Shown one piece after another: positions 24,550-39,826 of a stretch of DNA of 64,000 nt (positions are counted from its first letter, which is position 1; the number at the start of each line of letters is the position of its first letter). This stretch comes from Rutidosis leptorrhynchoides. Lineage: Eukaryota; Streptophyta; Magnoliopsida; Asterales; Asteraceae. The stretch covers positions 13,720,501 to 13,784,500 of the forward strand of contig NC_092338.1 in NCBI RefSeq assembly GCF_046630445.1, read 5' to 3'. The translations under genes were made by a program, and so were the position numbers. The notes below the pieces were generated by a model. That model had not been told where the DNA came from and did not search any database. It worked only from the letters and a program-made list of their open reading frames with translations.

Positions 24550-27500
24550 TTAAGCTGTTGAAGGTGTTGACGAATCTTCTGGAAATAGATGCGGGTATTT
24601 CTTCTTCATCTGATCTTCACGCTCCCAGGTGAACTTGGGTCCTCTATGAGCATTCCATCGAACCTTAACAATTGGTATCTTGTTTTGCTTAAGTCTTTTA
24701 ACCTCACGATCCATTATTTCGACGGGTTCTTCGATGAATTGAAGTTTTTCGTTGATTTGGATTTCATCTAACGGAATAGTGAGATCTTCTTTAGAAAAAC
24801 ATTTCTTCAAATTCGAGATGTGGAAAGTGTTATGTACAGCCGCGAGTTGTTGAGGTAACTCAAGTCGGTAAGCTACTGGTCCGACACGATCAATAATCTT
24901 GAATGGTCCAATATACCTTGGATTTAATTTCCCTCGTTTACCAAATCGAACAACGCCTTTCCAAGGTGCAACTTTAAGCATGACCATCTCTCCAATTTCA
25001 AATTCTATATCTTTTCTTTTAATGTCAGCGTAGCTCTTTTGTCGACTTTGGGCGGTTTTCAACCGTTGTTGAATTTGGATGATCTTCTCGGTAGTTTCTT
25101 GTATAATCTCCGGACCCGTAATCTGTCTATCCCCCACTTCACTCCAACAAATCAGAGACCTGCACTTTCTACCATAAAGTGCTTCAAACGGTGCCATCTC
25201 AATGCTTGAATGGTAGCTGTTGTTGTAGGAAAATTCTGCTAACGGTAGATGTCGATCCCAACTGTTTTCGAAATCAATAACACATGCTCGTAGCATGTCT
25301 TCAAGCGTTTGTATCGTCCTTTCGCTCTGCCCATCAGTTTGTGGGTGATAGGCAGTACTCATGTCTAGACGAGTTCCTAATGCTTGCTGTAATGTCTGCC
25401 AGAATCTTGAAATAAATCTGCCATCCCTATCAGAGATAATAGAGATTGGTATTCCATGTCTGGATACGACTTCCTTCAAATACAGTCGTGCTAACTTCTC
25501 CATCTTGTCATCTTCTCTTATTGGCAGGAAGTGTGCTGATTTGGTGAGACGATCAACTATTACCCAGATAGTATCAAAACCACTTGCAGTCCTTGGCAAT
25601 TTAGTGATGAAATCCATGGTAATGTTTTCCCATTTCCATTCTGGGATTTCGGGTTGTTGAAGAAGACCTGATGGTTTCTGATGCTCAGCTTTGACCTTAG
25701 AACACGTCAAACATTCTCCTACGTATTTAGCAACATCGGCTTTCATACCCGGCCACCAAAAATATTTCCTGAGATCCTTGTACATCTTCCCCGTTCCAGG
25801 ATGTATTGAGTATCTGGTTTTATGAGCTTCTCTAAGTACCATTTCTCTCATATCTCCAAATTTTGGTACCCAAATCCTTTCAGCCCTATACCGGGTTCCG
25901 TCTTCCCGAATATTAAGATGCTTCTCTGATCCTTTGGGTATTTCATCCTTTAAATTTCCCTCTTTTAAAACTCCTTGTTGCGCCTCCTTTATTTGAGTAG
26001 TAAGGTTATTATGAATCATTATATTCATAGATTTTACTCGAATGGGTTCTCTGTCCTTCCTGCTCAAGGCATCGGCTACCACATTTGCCTTCCCCGGGTG
26101 GTAACGAATCTCAAAGTCATAATCATTCAAAAATTCAATCCACCTACGCTGCCTCATATTCAGTTGTTTCTGATTAAATATGTGTTGAAGACTTTTGTGG
26201 TCGGTATATATAATACTTTTGACCCCATATAAGTAGTGCCTCCAAGTCTTTAATGCAAAAACAACCGCGCCTAATTCCAAATCATGCGTCGTATAATTTT
26301 GTTCGTGAATCTTCAATTGTCTAGACGCATAAGCAATCACCTTCGTTCGTTGCATTAATATACAACCGAGACCTTGCTTTGATGCGTCACAATAAATCAC
26401 AAAATCATCATTCCCTTCAGGCAATGACAATATAGGTGCCGTAGTTAGCTTTTTCTTCAATAACTGAAACGCTTTCTCTTGTTCATCATTCCATTCAAAT
26501 TTCTTCCCTTTATGCGTTAATGCAGTCAAGGGTTTTGCTATTCTGGAAAAGTCTTGGATGAACCTTCTGTAGTAACCAGCTAGTCCTAAAAACTGGCGTA
26601 TGTGTTTCGGAGTTTTCGGGGTTTCCCACTTTTCAACAGTTTCTATCTTTGCCGGATCCACCTTAATAACTTCTTTGTTCACTATGTGACCGAGGAATTG
26701 AACTTCTTCCAACCAAAATGCACACTTTGAAAACTTAGCGTACAATTCTTCCTTCCTCAATACTTCTAACACCTTTCTCAAATGTTCACCGTGTTCTTGG
26801 TCATTCTTTGAGTAAATAAGTATGTCATCAATGAAAACAATGACAAACTTGTCAAGGTATGGTCCACACACTCGGTTCATAAGGTCCATGAACACACCTG
26901 GTGCATTAGTTAAACCAAACGGTATGACCATAAACTCGTAATGATCGTAACGTGTTCTGAAAGCAGTCTTTGGAATATCATCTTCTTTCACCCGCATTTG
27001 ATGATACCCGGAACGTAAGTCAATCTTTGAATAAACAGACGAGCCTTGTAGTTGATCAAATAAGTCGTCGATTCTCGGTAGTGGGTAGCGGTTCTTGATG
27101 GTAAGTTTGTTCAACTCTCGGTAGTCGATACACAACCTGAATGTACCATCTTTCTTCTTGACAAACAAAACAGGAGCTCCCCACGGTGATGTGCTTGGTC
27201 GAATGAAACCACGCTCTAAAAGTTCTTGTAATTGGCTTTGCAGTTCTTTCATCTCGCTGGGTGCGAGTCTGTAAGGAGCACGAGCTATTGGTGCAGCTCC
27301 TGGTACAAGATCTATTTGAAATTCAACGGATCGATGTGGGGGTAATCCCGGTAATTCTTTCGGAAATACATCGGGAAATTCTTTTGCAATGGGAACATCA
27401 TTGATGCTCTTTTCTTCAGTTTGTACTTTCTCGACGTGTGCTAGAACAGCATAGCAACCTTTTTTTATTAGTTTTTGTGCCTTTAAATTACTAATAAGAT

Positions 27501-29124
27501 GTAGCTTCGTGTTTCCCTTTTCTCCGTACACCATTAAGGGTTTTCCTTTTTCTCGTATAATGCGAATTGCATTTTTGTAACAGACGATCTCTGCTTTCAC
27601 TTCTTTCAACCAGTCCATACCGATTATCACATCAAAACTCCCTAACTCTACTGGTATCAAATCAATCTTAAATGTTTCGCTAACCAGTTTAATTTCTCGA
27701 TTCCGACATATATTATCTGCTGAAATTAATTTACCATTTGCTAATTCGAGTAAAAATTTACTATCCAAAGGTGTCAATGGACAACTTAATTTAGCACAAA
27801 AATCTCTACTCATATAGCTTCTATCCGCACCCGAATCAAATAAAACGTAAGCAGATTTATTGTCAATAAGAAACGTACCCGTAACAAGCTCCGGGTCTTC
27901 CTGTGCCTCTGCCGCATTAATATTGAAAACTCTTACGCGGCCTTGTCCATTCGTGTTCTCCTGGTTCGGGCAATTTCTAATAATGTGGCCTGGTTTTCCA
28001 CATTTATAACAAACTACATTGGCATAACTTGCTCCGACACTACTTGCTCCACCATTACTCGTTCCGACACCATTTGTTCCTTTCGTTCTATTAACCCCTG
28101 GTCCGTAGACCTCACACTTCGCCGCGCTATGACCGTTTCTTTTACACTTGTTGCAAAATTTGGTGCAGAACCCCGAGTGATACTTTTCACACCTTTGGCA
28201 TAGCTGCTTCTGATTGTTGTTGTTGTTGCGGTTATTATTGTTGTTGGGATGATTGTTGTAGTTGTTGTTGTTGTTGTTGTTGTTGTTGTTGGGCCGTTTG
28301 TTGTAGTTGCGATTGATGTTGCGATTGTTGGGATAATTGTTGCGGTTATTGTTGTAATTGCTGTTGTTGTTGTATTGGTGATTCTTATCACCGTTTTCCT
28401 CCCACTTTCTTTTGACTTGCTTCACATTGGCCTCTTCAGCAGTCTGTTCTTTAATTCTTTCTTCAATCTGGTTCACTAGTTTATGAGCCATTCTACATGC
28501 CTGTTGTATAGAGGCGGGCTCGTGTGAACTTATATCTTCTTGGATTCTTTCCGGTAAATCTTTCACAAATGCGTCGATCTTCTCTTCCTCATCTTCGAAT
28601 GCTCCCGGAACCAATAGGCACAATTCTGTGAATCGTCTTTCATACGTGGTAATATCAAATCCTTGGGTTCGTAACCCTCTAAGTTCTGTCTTGAGCTTAT
28701 TGACCTCGGTTCTGGGACGGTACTTCTCGTTCATCAAGTGCTTGAATGCTGACCACGGTAGTGCGTACGCATCGTCTTGTCCCACTTGCTCTAGATAGGT
28801 ATTCCACCATGTTAACGCAGAACCTGTGAAGGTATGCGTAGCGTACTTCACTTTGTCCTCTTCAGTACACTTACTTATGGCAAACACCGATTCGACCTTC
28901 TCGGTCCACCGTTTCAATCCGATCGGTCCTTCGGTTCCATCAAATTCCAAAGGTTTGCAGGCAGTGTATTCTTTGTAGGTGCATCCTACACGATTTCCTG
29001 TACTGCTAGATCCAAGGTTATTGTTGGTATGTAGCGCAGCCTGTACTGCGGCTATGTTTGAAGCTAGAAAAGTACGGAATTCCTCTTCATTCATATTCAC
29101 GGTGTGTCGAGTAGTCGGTGCCAT
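24550..29124 (-). CDS. gag-pol: Element A gag-pol polyprotein with C-terminal chromodomain
   Basis: An uninterrupted single ORF of 1524 residues from the ATG at 29124 ([10 protein letters not shown]). An in-frame ATG at 29160 would add 12 residues, but the 29124 ATG has a better context (GGAAATGG). Order: gag capsid region (~50-230), Asn-rich low-complexity linker (~255-310), two CCHC knuckles ([28 protein letters not shown], the second from Cys372), protease DSGA (Asp430), reverse transcriptase with FIDD (Asp766/767), RNase H (Asp913), integrase HHCC zinc region and Asp1171/Asp1232/Glu1268 (D,D35E), GPF-like region, and a chromodomain (~1463-1515) that in chromoviruses directs insertion to marked chromatin. 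All catalytic residues are present. Architecture matches the Tekay/Del clade. In the RT, NAPGVF replaces the usual NAPAVF. Confidence 0.97.
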   Translation of the reverse strand: MAPTTRHTVNMNEEEFRTFLASNIAAVQAALHTNNNLGSSSTGNRVGCTYKEYTACKPLEFDGTEGPIGLKRWTEKVESVFAISKCTEEDKVKYATHTFTGSALTWWNTYLEQVGQDDAYALPWSAFKHLMNEKYRPRTEVNKLKTELRGLRTQGFDITTYERRFTELCLLVPGAFEDEEEKIDAFVKDLPERIQEDISSHEPASIQQACRMAHKLVNQIEERIKEQTAEEANVKQVKRKWEENGDKNHQYNNNSNYNNNRNNYPNNRNINRNYNKRPNNNNNNNNNNYNNHPNNNNNRNNNNNQKQLCQRCEKYHSGFCTKFCNKCKRNGHSAAKCEVYGPGVNRTKGTNGVGTSNGGASSVGASYANVVCYKCGKPGHIIRNCPNQENTNGQGRVRVFNINAAEAQEDPELVTGTFLIDNKSAYVLFDSGADRSYMSRDFCAKLSCPLTPLDSKFLLELANGKLISADNICRNREIKLVSETFKIDLIPVELGSFDVIIGMDWLKEVKAEIVCYKNAIRIIREKGKPLMVYGEKGNTKLHLISNLKAQKLIKKGCYAVLAHVEKVQTEEKSINDVPIAKEFPDVFPKELPGLPPHRSVEFQIDLVPGAAPIARAPYRLAPSEMKELQSQLQELLERGFIRPSTSPWGAPVLFVKKKDGTFRLCIDYRELNKLTIKNRYPLPRIDDLFDQLQGSSVYSKIDLRSGYHQMRVKEDDIPKTAFRTRYDHYEFMVIPFGLTNAPGVFMDLMNRVCGPYLDKFVIVFIDDILIYSKNDQEHGEHLRKVLEVLRKEELYAKFSKCAFWLEEVQFLGHIVNKEVIKVDPAKIETVEKWETPKTPKHIRQFLGLAGYYRRFIQDFSRIAKPLTALTHKGKKFEWNDEQEKAFQLLKKKLTTAPILSLPEGNDDFVIYCDASKQGLGCILMQRTKVIAYASRQLKIHEQNYTTHDLELGAVVFALKTWRHYLYGVKSIIYTDHKSLQHIFNQKQLNMRQRRWIEFLNDYDFEIRYHPGKANVVADALSRKDREPIRVKSMNIMIHNNLTTQIKEAQQGVLKEGNLKDEIPKGSEKHLNIREDGTRYRAERIWVPKFGDMREMVLREAHKTRYSIHPGTGKMYKDLRKYFWWPGMKADVAKYVGECLTCSKVKAEHQKPSGLLQQPEIPEWKWENITMDFITKLPRTASGFDTIWVIVDRLTKSAHFLPIREDDKMEKLARLYLKEVVSRHGIPISIISDRDGRFISRFWQTLQQALGTRLDMSTAYHPQTDGQSERTIQTLEDMLRACVIDFENSWDRHLPLAEFSYNNSYHSSIEMAPFEALYGRKCRSLICWSEVGDRQITGPEIIQETTEKIIQIQQRLKTAQSRQKSYADIKRKDIEFEIGEMVMLKVAPWKGVVRFGKRGKLNPRYIGPFKIIDRVGPVAYRLELPQQLAAVHNTFHISNLKKCFSKEDLTIPLDEIQINEKLQFIEEPVEIMDREVKRLKQNKIPIVKVRWNAHRGPKFTWEREDQMKKKYPHLFPEDSSTPSTA
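28215..28290 (-). repeat. GTT microsatellite coding the poly-Asn linker of A gag
   Basis: Runs of (GTT)n on + read as AAC codons on the minus strand, giving Asn-rich sequence between capsid and zinc knuckles. The equivalent tract in B is much longer. Confidence 0.9.
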
Positions 29125-29465
29125 TTCCTTCAAAATAGTCAAATGGAACAAGTTAATCATACAGAATATTAAGAGTAGTTAATAGTATTTCGTAGCATAA
29201 TATGAACTCATTTATAAAAGCTTTTTCTTCATATTAGCGTTTTATAAGTTTAAATTCGGGTAGTACCTACCCGTTAAGTTCATACTTAGTAGCTAATATA
29301 CAATTCAACTACTACAATTCTATATGAAAAACTGATTATAATAATATTTCGCGTTCAAACTTTTATACAATATTTTACAAACTTACAATACCGCTTATTT
29401 TACATAAAGCATGAAATATAGCACACAATAACTTTGATACAAGATAGTTGTGAAGATAATTCTAG
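29125..29465 (-). other. Spacer between F-box ORF and gag in element A
   Basis: AT-rich, no gene. Its one notable feature is the purine-rich motif at 29256-29279. Nearly identical to the equivalent spacer in B (38665-39006). Confidence 0.75.
29256..29279 (-). other. Internal polypurine-like motif upstream of gag (element A)
   Basis: Minus strand reads TTAACGGGTAGGTACTACCC, whose first 15 bases equal the 3' PPT core. GGGTAG/CTACCC also form an inverted repeat around GTA. Conserved in B (38796-38817) and, with A for C, twice in D. Confidence 0.7.
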
Positions 29466-30148
29466 CTAGTACACAAGTCGTTCAACAAAGGCAATAAAGA
29501 CACGTAATTCATACGTCCAGAAACAAGTCATGCATTCTGGTTTTACTAGGACTATTTCCCATCCTTGGTTTTGTGGAACATAACCGTTATGGCCGTTGAT
29601 AAGACAGCGTGTTGTAACGTCGTCAAAGGGACGAGGGTTACGTAATGTCCAACAGTCCCGTAATAATCTAAAAACCTCATTTCTTACCCCAATTACCGAC
29701 TCCGTCACTTGTGGAAACGTTTTGTTTAATAGTTGTAGCCCGATGTTCTTGTTCTCACTTTGGTGAGAAGCGAACATTACTAATCCGTAAGCATAACATG
29801 CTTCTTTGTGTTGCATGTTAGCCGCTTTTTCTAAATCACGAAGTCCAATATTCGGATATATTGAGTCAAAATAATTTCTTAACCCGTTGCGTAAAATAGC
29901 ATTTGGGTTCCCCGCAATATATGCGTCAAAGTAAACACATCGTAACTTATGGGTTTCCCAATGTGATATCCCCATCTTTCAAATGAAAGTCTCTTATAAA
30001 CCAAGACATTCTTGGAACGTTCTTCGAATGTCTTACAAACTGATCTCGCCTTAAATAGTTGTGCCGAGGAATTCTGGCCGACTCTAGACAAGATTTCATC
30101 AATCATGTCTCCGGGTAGGTCTCTTAAAATATTGGGTTGTCTATCCAT
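29466..30148 (-). pseudogene. Captured F-box protein ORF in element A (one-base frameshift)
   Basis: Reads MDRQPNILRDLPGDMIDEIL...: an N-terminal F-box (about residues 8-50, with LPGDMIDEILSRV and KARSVCKTFEE), which would bind the Skp1 subunit of SCF ubiquitin ligases. A C-terminal part follows with GNPNAILRNGLRNYF and ANMQHKEACYAYGLVMFA, a Sel1/TPR-like segment. The layout is that of the plant F-box family of At2g35280/At1g67623. Compared with B, one base is missing near 29970 (residue ~59), shifting the frame; the second part is open at 29466-29975. B has the frame intact there but a stop at codon 30. So the family ancestor probably had a full ORF of about 227 codons. It lies in sense between the acidic ORF and gag. 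Substrate unknown. It is not part of any known retrotransposon core set. Confidence 0.85.
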
Positions 30149-30285
30149 TTTGTGTTTTTAAACTGTAAAATAGACAAGAGTTAGATTCATAAAAAAAATA
30201 CTTATTAATACAAGCAATTTTTACATATATCATAAAGCATAAGAACACTATATTACATATATTACACCACACGAATACAACTATC

Positions 30286-30882
30286 TTATTTCGACTCGCT
30301 CGTTTCTTCTTCTTCGGTTTTGGTTCGTTTTGCCAAGTTTCTAGGGATATATGATGTTCCCCTAATACGAGCCGTCGTTGTCCACATTGGTTTAGAAAAA
30401 CCTGGTGGTTTAGAGGTTCCCGGGTCATTGTTACAACTTAAGGACTTCGGGGGTTGACGATACATATAAAGTTCATAGGGGTTGGAATTAGATTTCTCTA
30501 TTTTTATGCCCTTTCCCTTATTATTTTCTTTTGCCTTTTTAAATTCAGTTGGGGTAATTTCTATAACATCATTGGAATTCTCGTCGGAATCCGATTCATC
30601 GGAGAATTGGTAATCCTCCCAATATTTTGCTTCCTTGGCGGAAACACCATTGACCATAATTAACCTTGGTCGGTTGGTTGAGGATTCTCTTTTACTTAAC
30701 CGTTTTATTATTTCCCCCACCGGTTCCGATTCTTCTTCCGGTTCCGATTCTTCTTCCGGTTCCGACTCTTCTTCCGGTTCTTCTTCGGGAACTTGTGAAT
30801 CAGTCCACGAATCATTCCAATTTACATTTGACTCTTCATTATTATTAGGTGAGTCAATGGGACTTGTTCTAGAGGTAGACAT
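30286..30882 (-). CDS. Acidic cargo ORF of element A, function unknown
   Basis: 198 residues, intact, first ORF after the PBS. The N-terminus is Ser/Asn-rich. Residues ~33-55 are a repeated acidic block with units of the type EPEEES, encoded by an 18-bp minisatellite at about 30719-30785. Then come a middle with NRPRLIMVNG and another Asp/Glu/Ser cluster, and a basic, Pro-containing C-terminus (KPPGFSKPMWTTTARIRG, RNLAKRTKTEEEE). No membrane segment, no zinc cluster, no domain I recognise. The homologous ORF in B (39827-40408) has two stops. Conservation of length and position in two copies supports a real gene of the family. Overlapping reading frames on + and - here are shadows. Confidence 0.75.
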   Translation of the reverse strand: MSTSRTSPIDSPNNNEESNVNWNDSWTDSQVPEEEPEEESEPEEESEPEEESEPVGEIIKRLSKRESSTNRPRLIMVNGVSAKEAKYWEDYQFSDESDSDENSNDVIEITPTEFKKAKENNKGKGIKIEKSNSNPYELYMYRQPPKSLSCNNDPGTSKPPGFSKPMWTTTARIRGTSYIPRNLAKRTKTEEEETSESK

Positions 30883-31077
30883 CTATCACATAATATCAAA
30901 CACGTTAAGAGATTAATATATCACATAATATTCATATGTTAAAAATATATAGTTTCCAACAAAAATGTTAAGCAATCATTTTTAAAGAAAACACGGTCGA
31001 AGTCCAGAATCACTAATGCATCCTAACAAACTCGATAAGACACACTAATGAAAATTTTCTGGTTCTCTAAGACCAAC
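30883..31077 (-). promoter_or_regulatory. Post-PBS leader of element A with conserved block
   Basis: Untranslated leader between PBS and acidic ORF. The ~100 nt next to the PBS (30991-31089) align with the leader of D (50071-50170), including CATTAGTGTGTCT, GATGCATTAGTG and TCTGGACTTCGACCGTGT. Such position-conserved leader sequence often includes RNA packaging or dimerisation signals; that role is inferred. Confidence 0.65.
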
Positions 31078-31089
31078 GCTCGGATACCA
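31078..31089 (-). other. Primer-binding site of element A, iMet-tRNA-like
   Basis: Minus strand TGGTATCCGAGC, two bases after the 5' LTR end; one mismatch to the usual TGGTATCAGAGC complementary to initiator tRNA-Met. B has the same variant; D has the perfect version with the same two-base offset. Confidence 0.85.
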
Positions 31090-31091
31090 AC

Positions 31092-34000
31092 TGAAATGTC
31101 CCGTTCTTATTGATTAAAAACGTTCCATATTAATTGATTTCGTTGCGAGGTTTTGACCTCTATATGAGATGTTTTTCAAAGACTGCATTCATTTTTAAAA
31201 CAAACCATAACCTTTATTTCATAGATAAAGGTTTTAAAAAGCTTTATGTAGATTATCAAATAATGATAATCTAAAATATCCTGTTTACACACGACCATTA
31301 CATAATGGTTTACAATACAAATATGTTACAACAAAATAAGTTTCTTGAATGCAGTTTTTACACAATATCATACAAGCATGGACTCCAAATCTCGTCCTTA
31401 TTTAAGTATGCGACAGCGGAAGCTCTTAATAATCACCTGAGAATAAACATGCTTAAAACGTCAACAAAAATGTTGGTGAGTTATAGGTTTAACCTATATA
31501 TATCAAATCATAATAATAGACCACAAGATTTCATATTTCAATACACATCCCATACATAGAGATAAAAATCATTCATATGGTGAACACCTGGTAACCGACA
31601 TTAACAAGATGCATATATAAGAATATCCCCATCATTCCGGGACACCCTTCGGATATGATATAAATTTTGAAGTACTAAAGCATCCGGTTCTTTGGATGGG
31701 GTTTGTTAGGCCCAATAGATCTATCTTTAGGATTCGCGTCAATTAGGGTGTCTGTTCCCTAATTCTTAGATTACCAGACTTAATAAAAAGGGGCATATTC
31801 GATTTCGATAATTCAATCATAGAATGTAGTTTCACGTACTTGTGTCTACTTTGTAAATCATTTATAAAACCTGCATGTATTCTCATCCCAAAAATATTAG
31901 ATTTTAAAAGTGGGACTATAACTCACTTTCAAAGATTTTTACTTCGTCGGGAAGTAAGACTTGGCCACTGGTTGATTCACGAACCTATAACAATATATAC
32001 ATATATATCAAAGTATGTTCAAAATATATTTACAACACTTTTAATATATTTTGATGTTTTAAGTTTATTAAGTCAGCTGTCCTCGTTAGTAACCTACAAC
32101 TAGTTGTCCACAGTTAGATGTACAGAAATAAATCGATAAATATTATCTTGAATCAATCCACGACCCAGTGTATACGTATCTCAGTATTGATCACAACTCA
32201 AACTATATATATTTTGGAATCAACCTCAACCCTGTATAGCTAACTCCAACATTCACATATAGAGTGTCTATGGTTGTTCCGAAATATATATAGATGTGTC
32301 GACATGATAGGTCGAAACATTGTATACGTGTCTATGGTATCTCAAGATTACATAATATACAATACAAGTTGATTAAGTTATGGTTGGAATAGATTTGTTA
32401 CCAATTTTCACGTAGCTAAAATGAGAAAAATTATCCAATCTTGTTTTACCCATAACTTCTTCATTTTAAATCCGTTTTGAGTGAATCAAATTGCTATGGT
32501 TTCATATTGAACTCTATTTTATGAATCTAAACAGAAAAAGTATAGGTTTATAGTCGGAAAAATAAGTTACAAGTCGTTTTTGTAAAGGTAGTCATTTCAG
32601 TCGAAAGAACGACGTCTAGATGACCATTTTAGAAAACATACTTCCACTTTGAGTTTAACCATAATTTTTGGATATAGTTTCATGTTCATAATAAAAATCA
32701 TTTTCTCAGAATAACAACTTTTAAATCAAAGTTTATCATAGTTTTTAATTAACTAACCCAAAACAGCCCGTGGTGTTACTACGACGGCGTAAATCCGGTT
32801 TTACGGTGTTTTTCGTGTTTCCGGGTTTTAAATCATTAAGTTAGCATATTATATAGATATAGAACATGTGTTTAGTTGATTTTAAAAGTCAAGTTAGAAG
32901 GATTAACTTTTATTTGCGAACAAGTTTAGAATTAACTAAACTATGTTCTAGTGATTACAAGTTTAAACCTTCGAATAAGATAGCTTTATATGTATGAATC
33001 GAATGATGTTATGAACATCATTACTACCTTAAGTTCCTTGGATAAACCTACTGGAAAAGAGAAAAGTGGATCTATCTTCAATGGATCCTTGGATGGCTCG
33101 AAGTTCTTGAAGCAGAATCATGACACGAAAACAAGTTCAAGTAAGATCATCACTTGAAATAAGATTGTTATAGTTATAGAAATTGAACCAAAGTTTGAAT
33201 ATGATTATTACCTTATATTAGAATGATAACCTACTGTAAGAAACAAAGATTTCTTGAGGTTGGATGATCACCTTACAAGATTGGAAGTGAGCTAGCAAAC
33301 TTGAAAGTATTCTTGATTTTATGAAACTAGAACTTTTGAAATTTATGAAGAACACTTAGAACTTGAAGATAGAACTTGAGAGAGATCAATTAGATGAAGA
33401 AAATTGAAGGATGAAAGTGTTTGTAGGTGTTTTTGGTCGTTGGTGTATGGATTAGATATAAAGGATATGTAATTTTGTTTTCATGTAAATAAGTCATGAA
33501 TGATTACTCATATTTTTGTAATTTTATGAGATATTTCATGCTAGTTGCCAAATGATGGTTCCCACATGTGTTAGGTGACTCACATGGGTTGCTAAGAGCT
33601 GATCATTGGAGTGTATATACCAATAGTACATACATCTAAAAGCTGTGTATTGTACGAGTACGAATACGAATGCATACGAGTAGAATTGTTGATGAAACTG
33701 AACGAGAATGTAATTGTAAGTATTTTTGTTAAGTAGAAGTATTTTGATAAGTGTCTTGAAGTCTTTCAAAAGTGTATGAATACATATTAAAACACTACAT
33801 GTATATACATTTTAACTGAGTCGTTAAGTCATCGTTAGCCGTTACATGTAAGTGTTGTTTTGAAACCTTTAGGTTAACGATCTTGTTAAATGTTGTTAAC
33901 CCAATGTTTATAATATCAAATGAGATTTTAAATTATTATATTATCATGATATTATGATGTACGAACATCTCTTAATATGATATATATACATTAAATGTCG

Positions 34001-34342
34001 TTACAACGATAATCGTTACATATATGTCTTGTTTAAAAATCATTAAGTTAGTAGTCTTGTTTTTACATATGTAGTTCATTGTTAATATACTTAATGATAT
34101 GTTTACTTATCATAGTATCATGTTAACTATACATATATCCATATATATGTCATCATATAGTTTTTACAAGTTTTAACGTTCGTGAATCACCGGTCAACTT
34201 GGGTGGTCAATTGTCTATATGAAACATATTTCAATTAATCAACTCTTAACAAGTTTGATTGTTTAGCATGTTGGAAACATTTAATCATGTAAATATCAAT
34301 CTCAATTAATATATATAACATGGAAAAGTTCGGGTCACTACA
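31092..34342 (-). repeat. 5' LTR of element A
   Basis: 3251 bp, on the element strand TGTAGTGACCCGAAC ... GGGACATTTCA. Nearly identical to 21264-24514. Contains two ~170-190-bp diverged tandem units in the outer U3 part (about 33830-34150). Confidence 0.95.
33452..33466 (-). promoter_or_regulatory. Possible TATA region of the element A promoter
   Basis: Minus strand CCTTTATATCTAATCC, followed within ~30 nt by AACGACCAAAAACACC and then a CT-rich tract typical of plant 5' UTRs. The same arrangement is present in all A/B LTR copies. Start site not demonstrable from sequence. Confidence 0.4.
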
Positions 34343-34347
34343 GTGAG
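34343..34347. repeat. Target-site duplication of element A, right copy
   Basis: GTGAG immediately after the LTR terminus ...cactaca; matches 21259-21263. Confidence 0.95.
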
Positions 34348-38664
<4,317 letters not shown>

Positions 38665-39006
38665 TTTCCTTCAAAATAGTCAAATGGAACAAGTTAATCA
38701 TACAGAATATTAAGAGTAGTTAATAGTATTTCGTAGCATAATATGAACTCATTTATAAAAGCTTTTTCTTCATATTAGCGTTTTATAAGTTTAAATTCGG
38801 GTAGTACCTACCCGTTAAGTTCATACTTAGTAGCTAATATACAATTCAACTACTACAATTCTATATGAAAAACTGATTATAATAATATTTCGCGTTCAAA
38901 CTTTTATACAATATTTTACAAACTTACAATACCGCTTATTTTACATAAAGCATGAAATATAGCACACAATAACTTTGATACAAGATAGTTGTGAAGATAA
39001 TTCTAG
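38665..39006 (-). other. Spacer between F-box and gag in element B
   Basis: Nearly identical to 29125-29465. Contains the purine-rich motif at 38796-38817. No gene. Confidence 0.75.
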
Positions 39007-39690
39007 CTAGCACACAAGTCGTTCAGCAAAGGCAATAAAGACACGTAATTCATACGTCCAGAAACAAGTCATGCATTCTGGTTTTACTAGGACTACTTCC
39101 CATCCTTGGTCTTGTGGAACATAACCGTTATGGCCGTTGATAAGACAGTGTGTTGTAACGTCGTCAAAGGGACGAGGGTTACGTAATGACCAACAGTCTC
39201 GTAATAACCTAAAAACCTCATTTCTTACCCCAATTACCGACTCCGTCACTTGTGGGAACGTTTTGTTTAATAGCTGTAGCCCGATGTTCTTTTTCTCACT
39301 TTGGTGAGAAGCGAACATTACTAACCCGTAAGCATAGCATGCTTCTTTATGTTGCATGTTAGCCGCTTTTTCTAAATCATGAAGTCCTATATTCGGATAC
39401 ATTGAGTCAAAATAATTTCTTAACCCGTTGCGTAAAATAGCATTTGGGTTCCCAGCAATATATGCGTCAAAGTAAACACATCGTAACTTATGAGTTTCCC
39501 AATGTGATATCCTCCATCTTTCAAACGAAAGTCTCTTATAAACCAAGACATTCTTGGAACGTTCTTCGAATATCTTACAAACTGATTTCGCCGTAAATAG
39601 TTATGCTGAAGAATTCTGACCGACTCTAGACAAGATTTCATCAATCATGTCTCCGGGTAGGTCTGTTAAAATATTGGGTTGTTTATCCAT
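39007..39690 (-). pseudogene. Captured F-box protein ORF in element B (one nonsense codon)
   Basis: 684 nt in one frame from ATG 39690 to the stop at 39007, interrupted only by TAA at 39601-39603 (codon 30; Gln in A). Same layout as in A: F-box near the N-terminus (DLPGDMIDEILSRV), then the Sel1-like part (ANMQHKEACYAYGLV). A few amino-acid differences from A (e.g. Ile/Met in NYFDS[I/M]YPN, Asn/Asp in VPQ[N/D]QGW). Because the A and B lesions differ, both descend from an ORF that was open when the family was active. Confidence 0.85.
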
Positions 39691-39826
39691 TTTGTGTTTT
39701 TATACTGTAAAATAGACAAGAGTTAGATTTAAAAAAAAATACTTATTAATACAAGCAATTTTTACATATATCATAAAGCATAAGCACACTATATTACATA
39801 TATTACACCACACGAATACAACTATC

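Larger units (their letters stand above)
21264..34342 (-). mobile_element. Element A: young Tekay/Del-type chromovirus with acidic and F-box cargo ORFs
   Basis: Complete element of 13,079 bp on the minus strand, flanked by GTGAG. Both LTRs are 3251 bp and, by eye, differ at roughly two dozen to thirty positions (about 1%). Order in transcription: 5' LTR, iMet-like PBS, conserved leader, acidic ORF, F-box ORF (one-base frameshift), purine-rich motif, gag-pol with chromodomain (intact), PPT, 3' LTR. It is inserted into the homologous older element B. Confidence 0.96.

Noticed and set aside
24550..29160. Start of A gag-pol at 29160 (longest frame)
   Set aside because: The ATG at 29124 has a stronger context and begins a more gag-like N-terminus; the upstream 12 residues read as leader sequence.
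30454..30916. + strand ORFs opposite the acidic ORF (30454, 30635, 30666)
   Set aside because: Shadows of the 18-bp repeat and of the acidic ORF; not preserved as genes in B.
21477..32103. Identical 84- and 87-codon ORFs in A, B and C LTRs (21477, 22012, 31305, 31840, 41365)
   Set aside because: They recur only because LTRs are copies; they run antisense to the element, are small and contain no recognisable domain.
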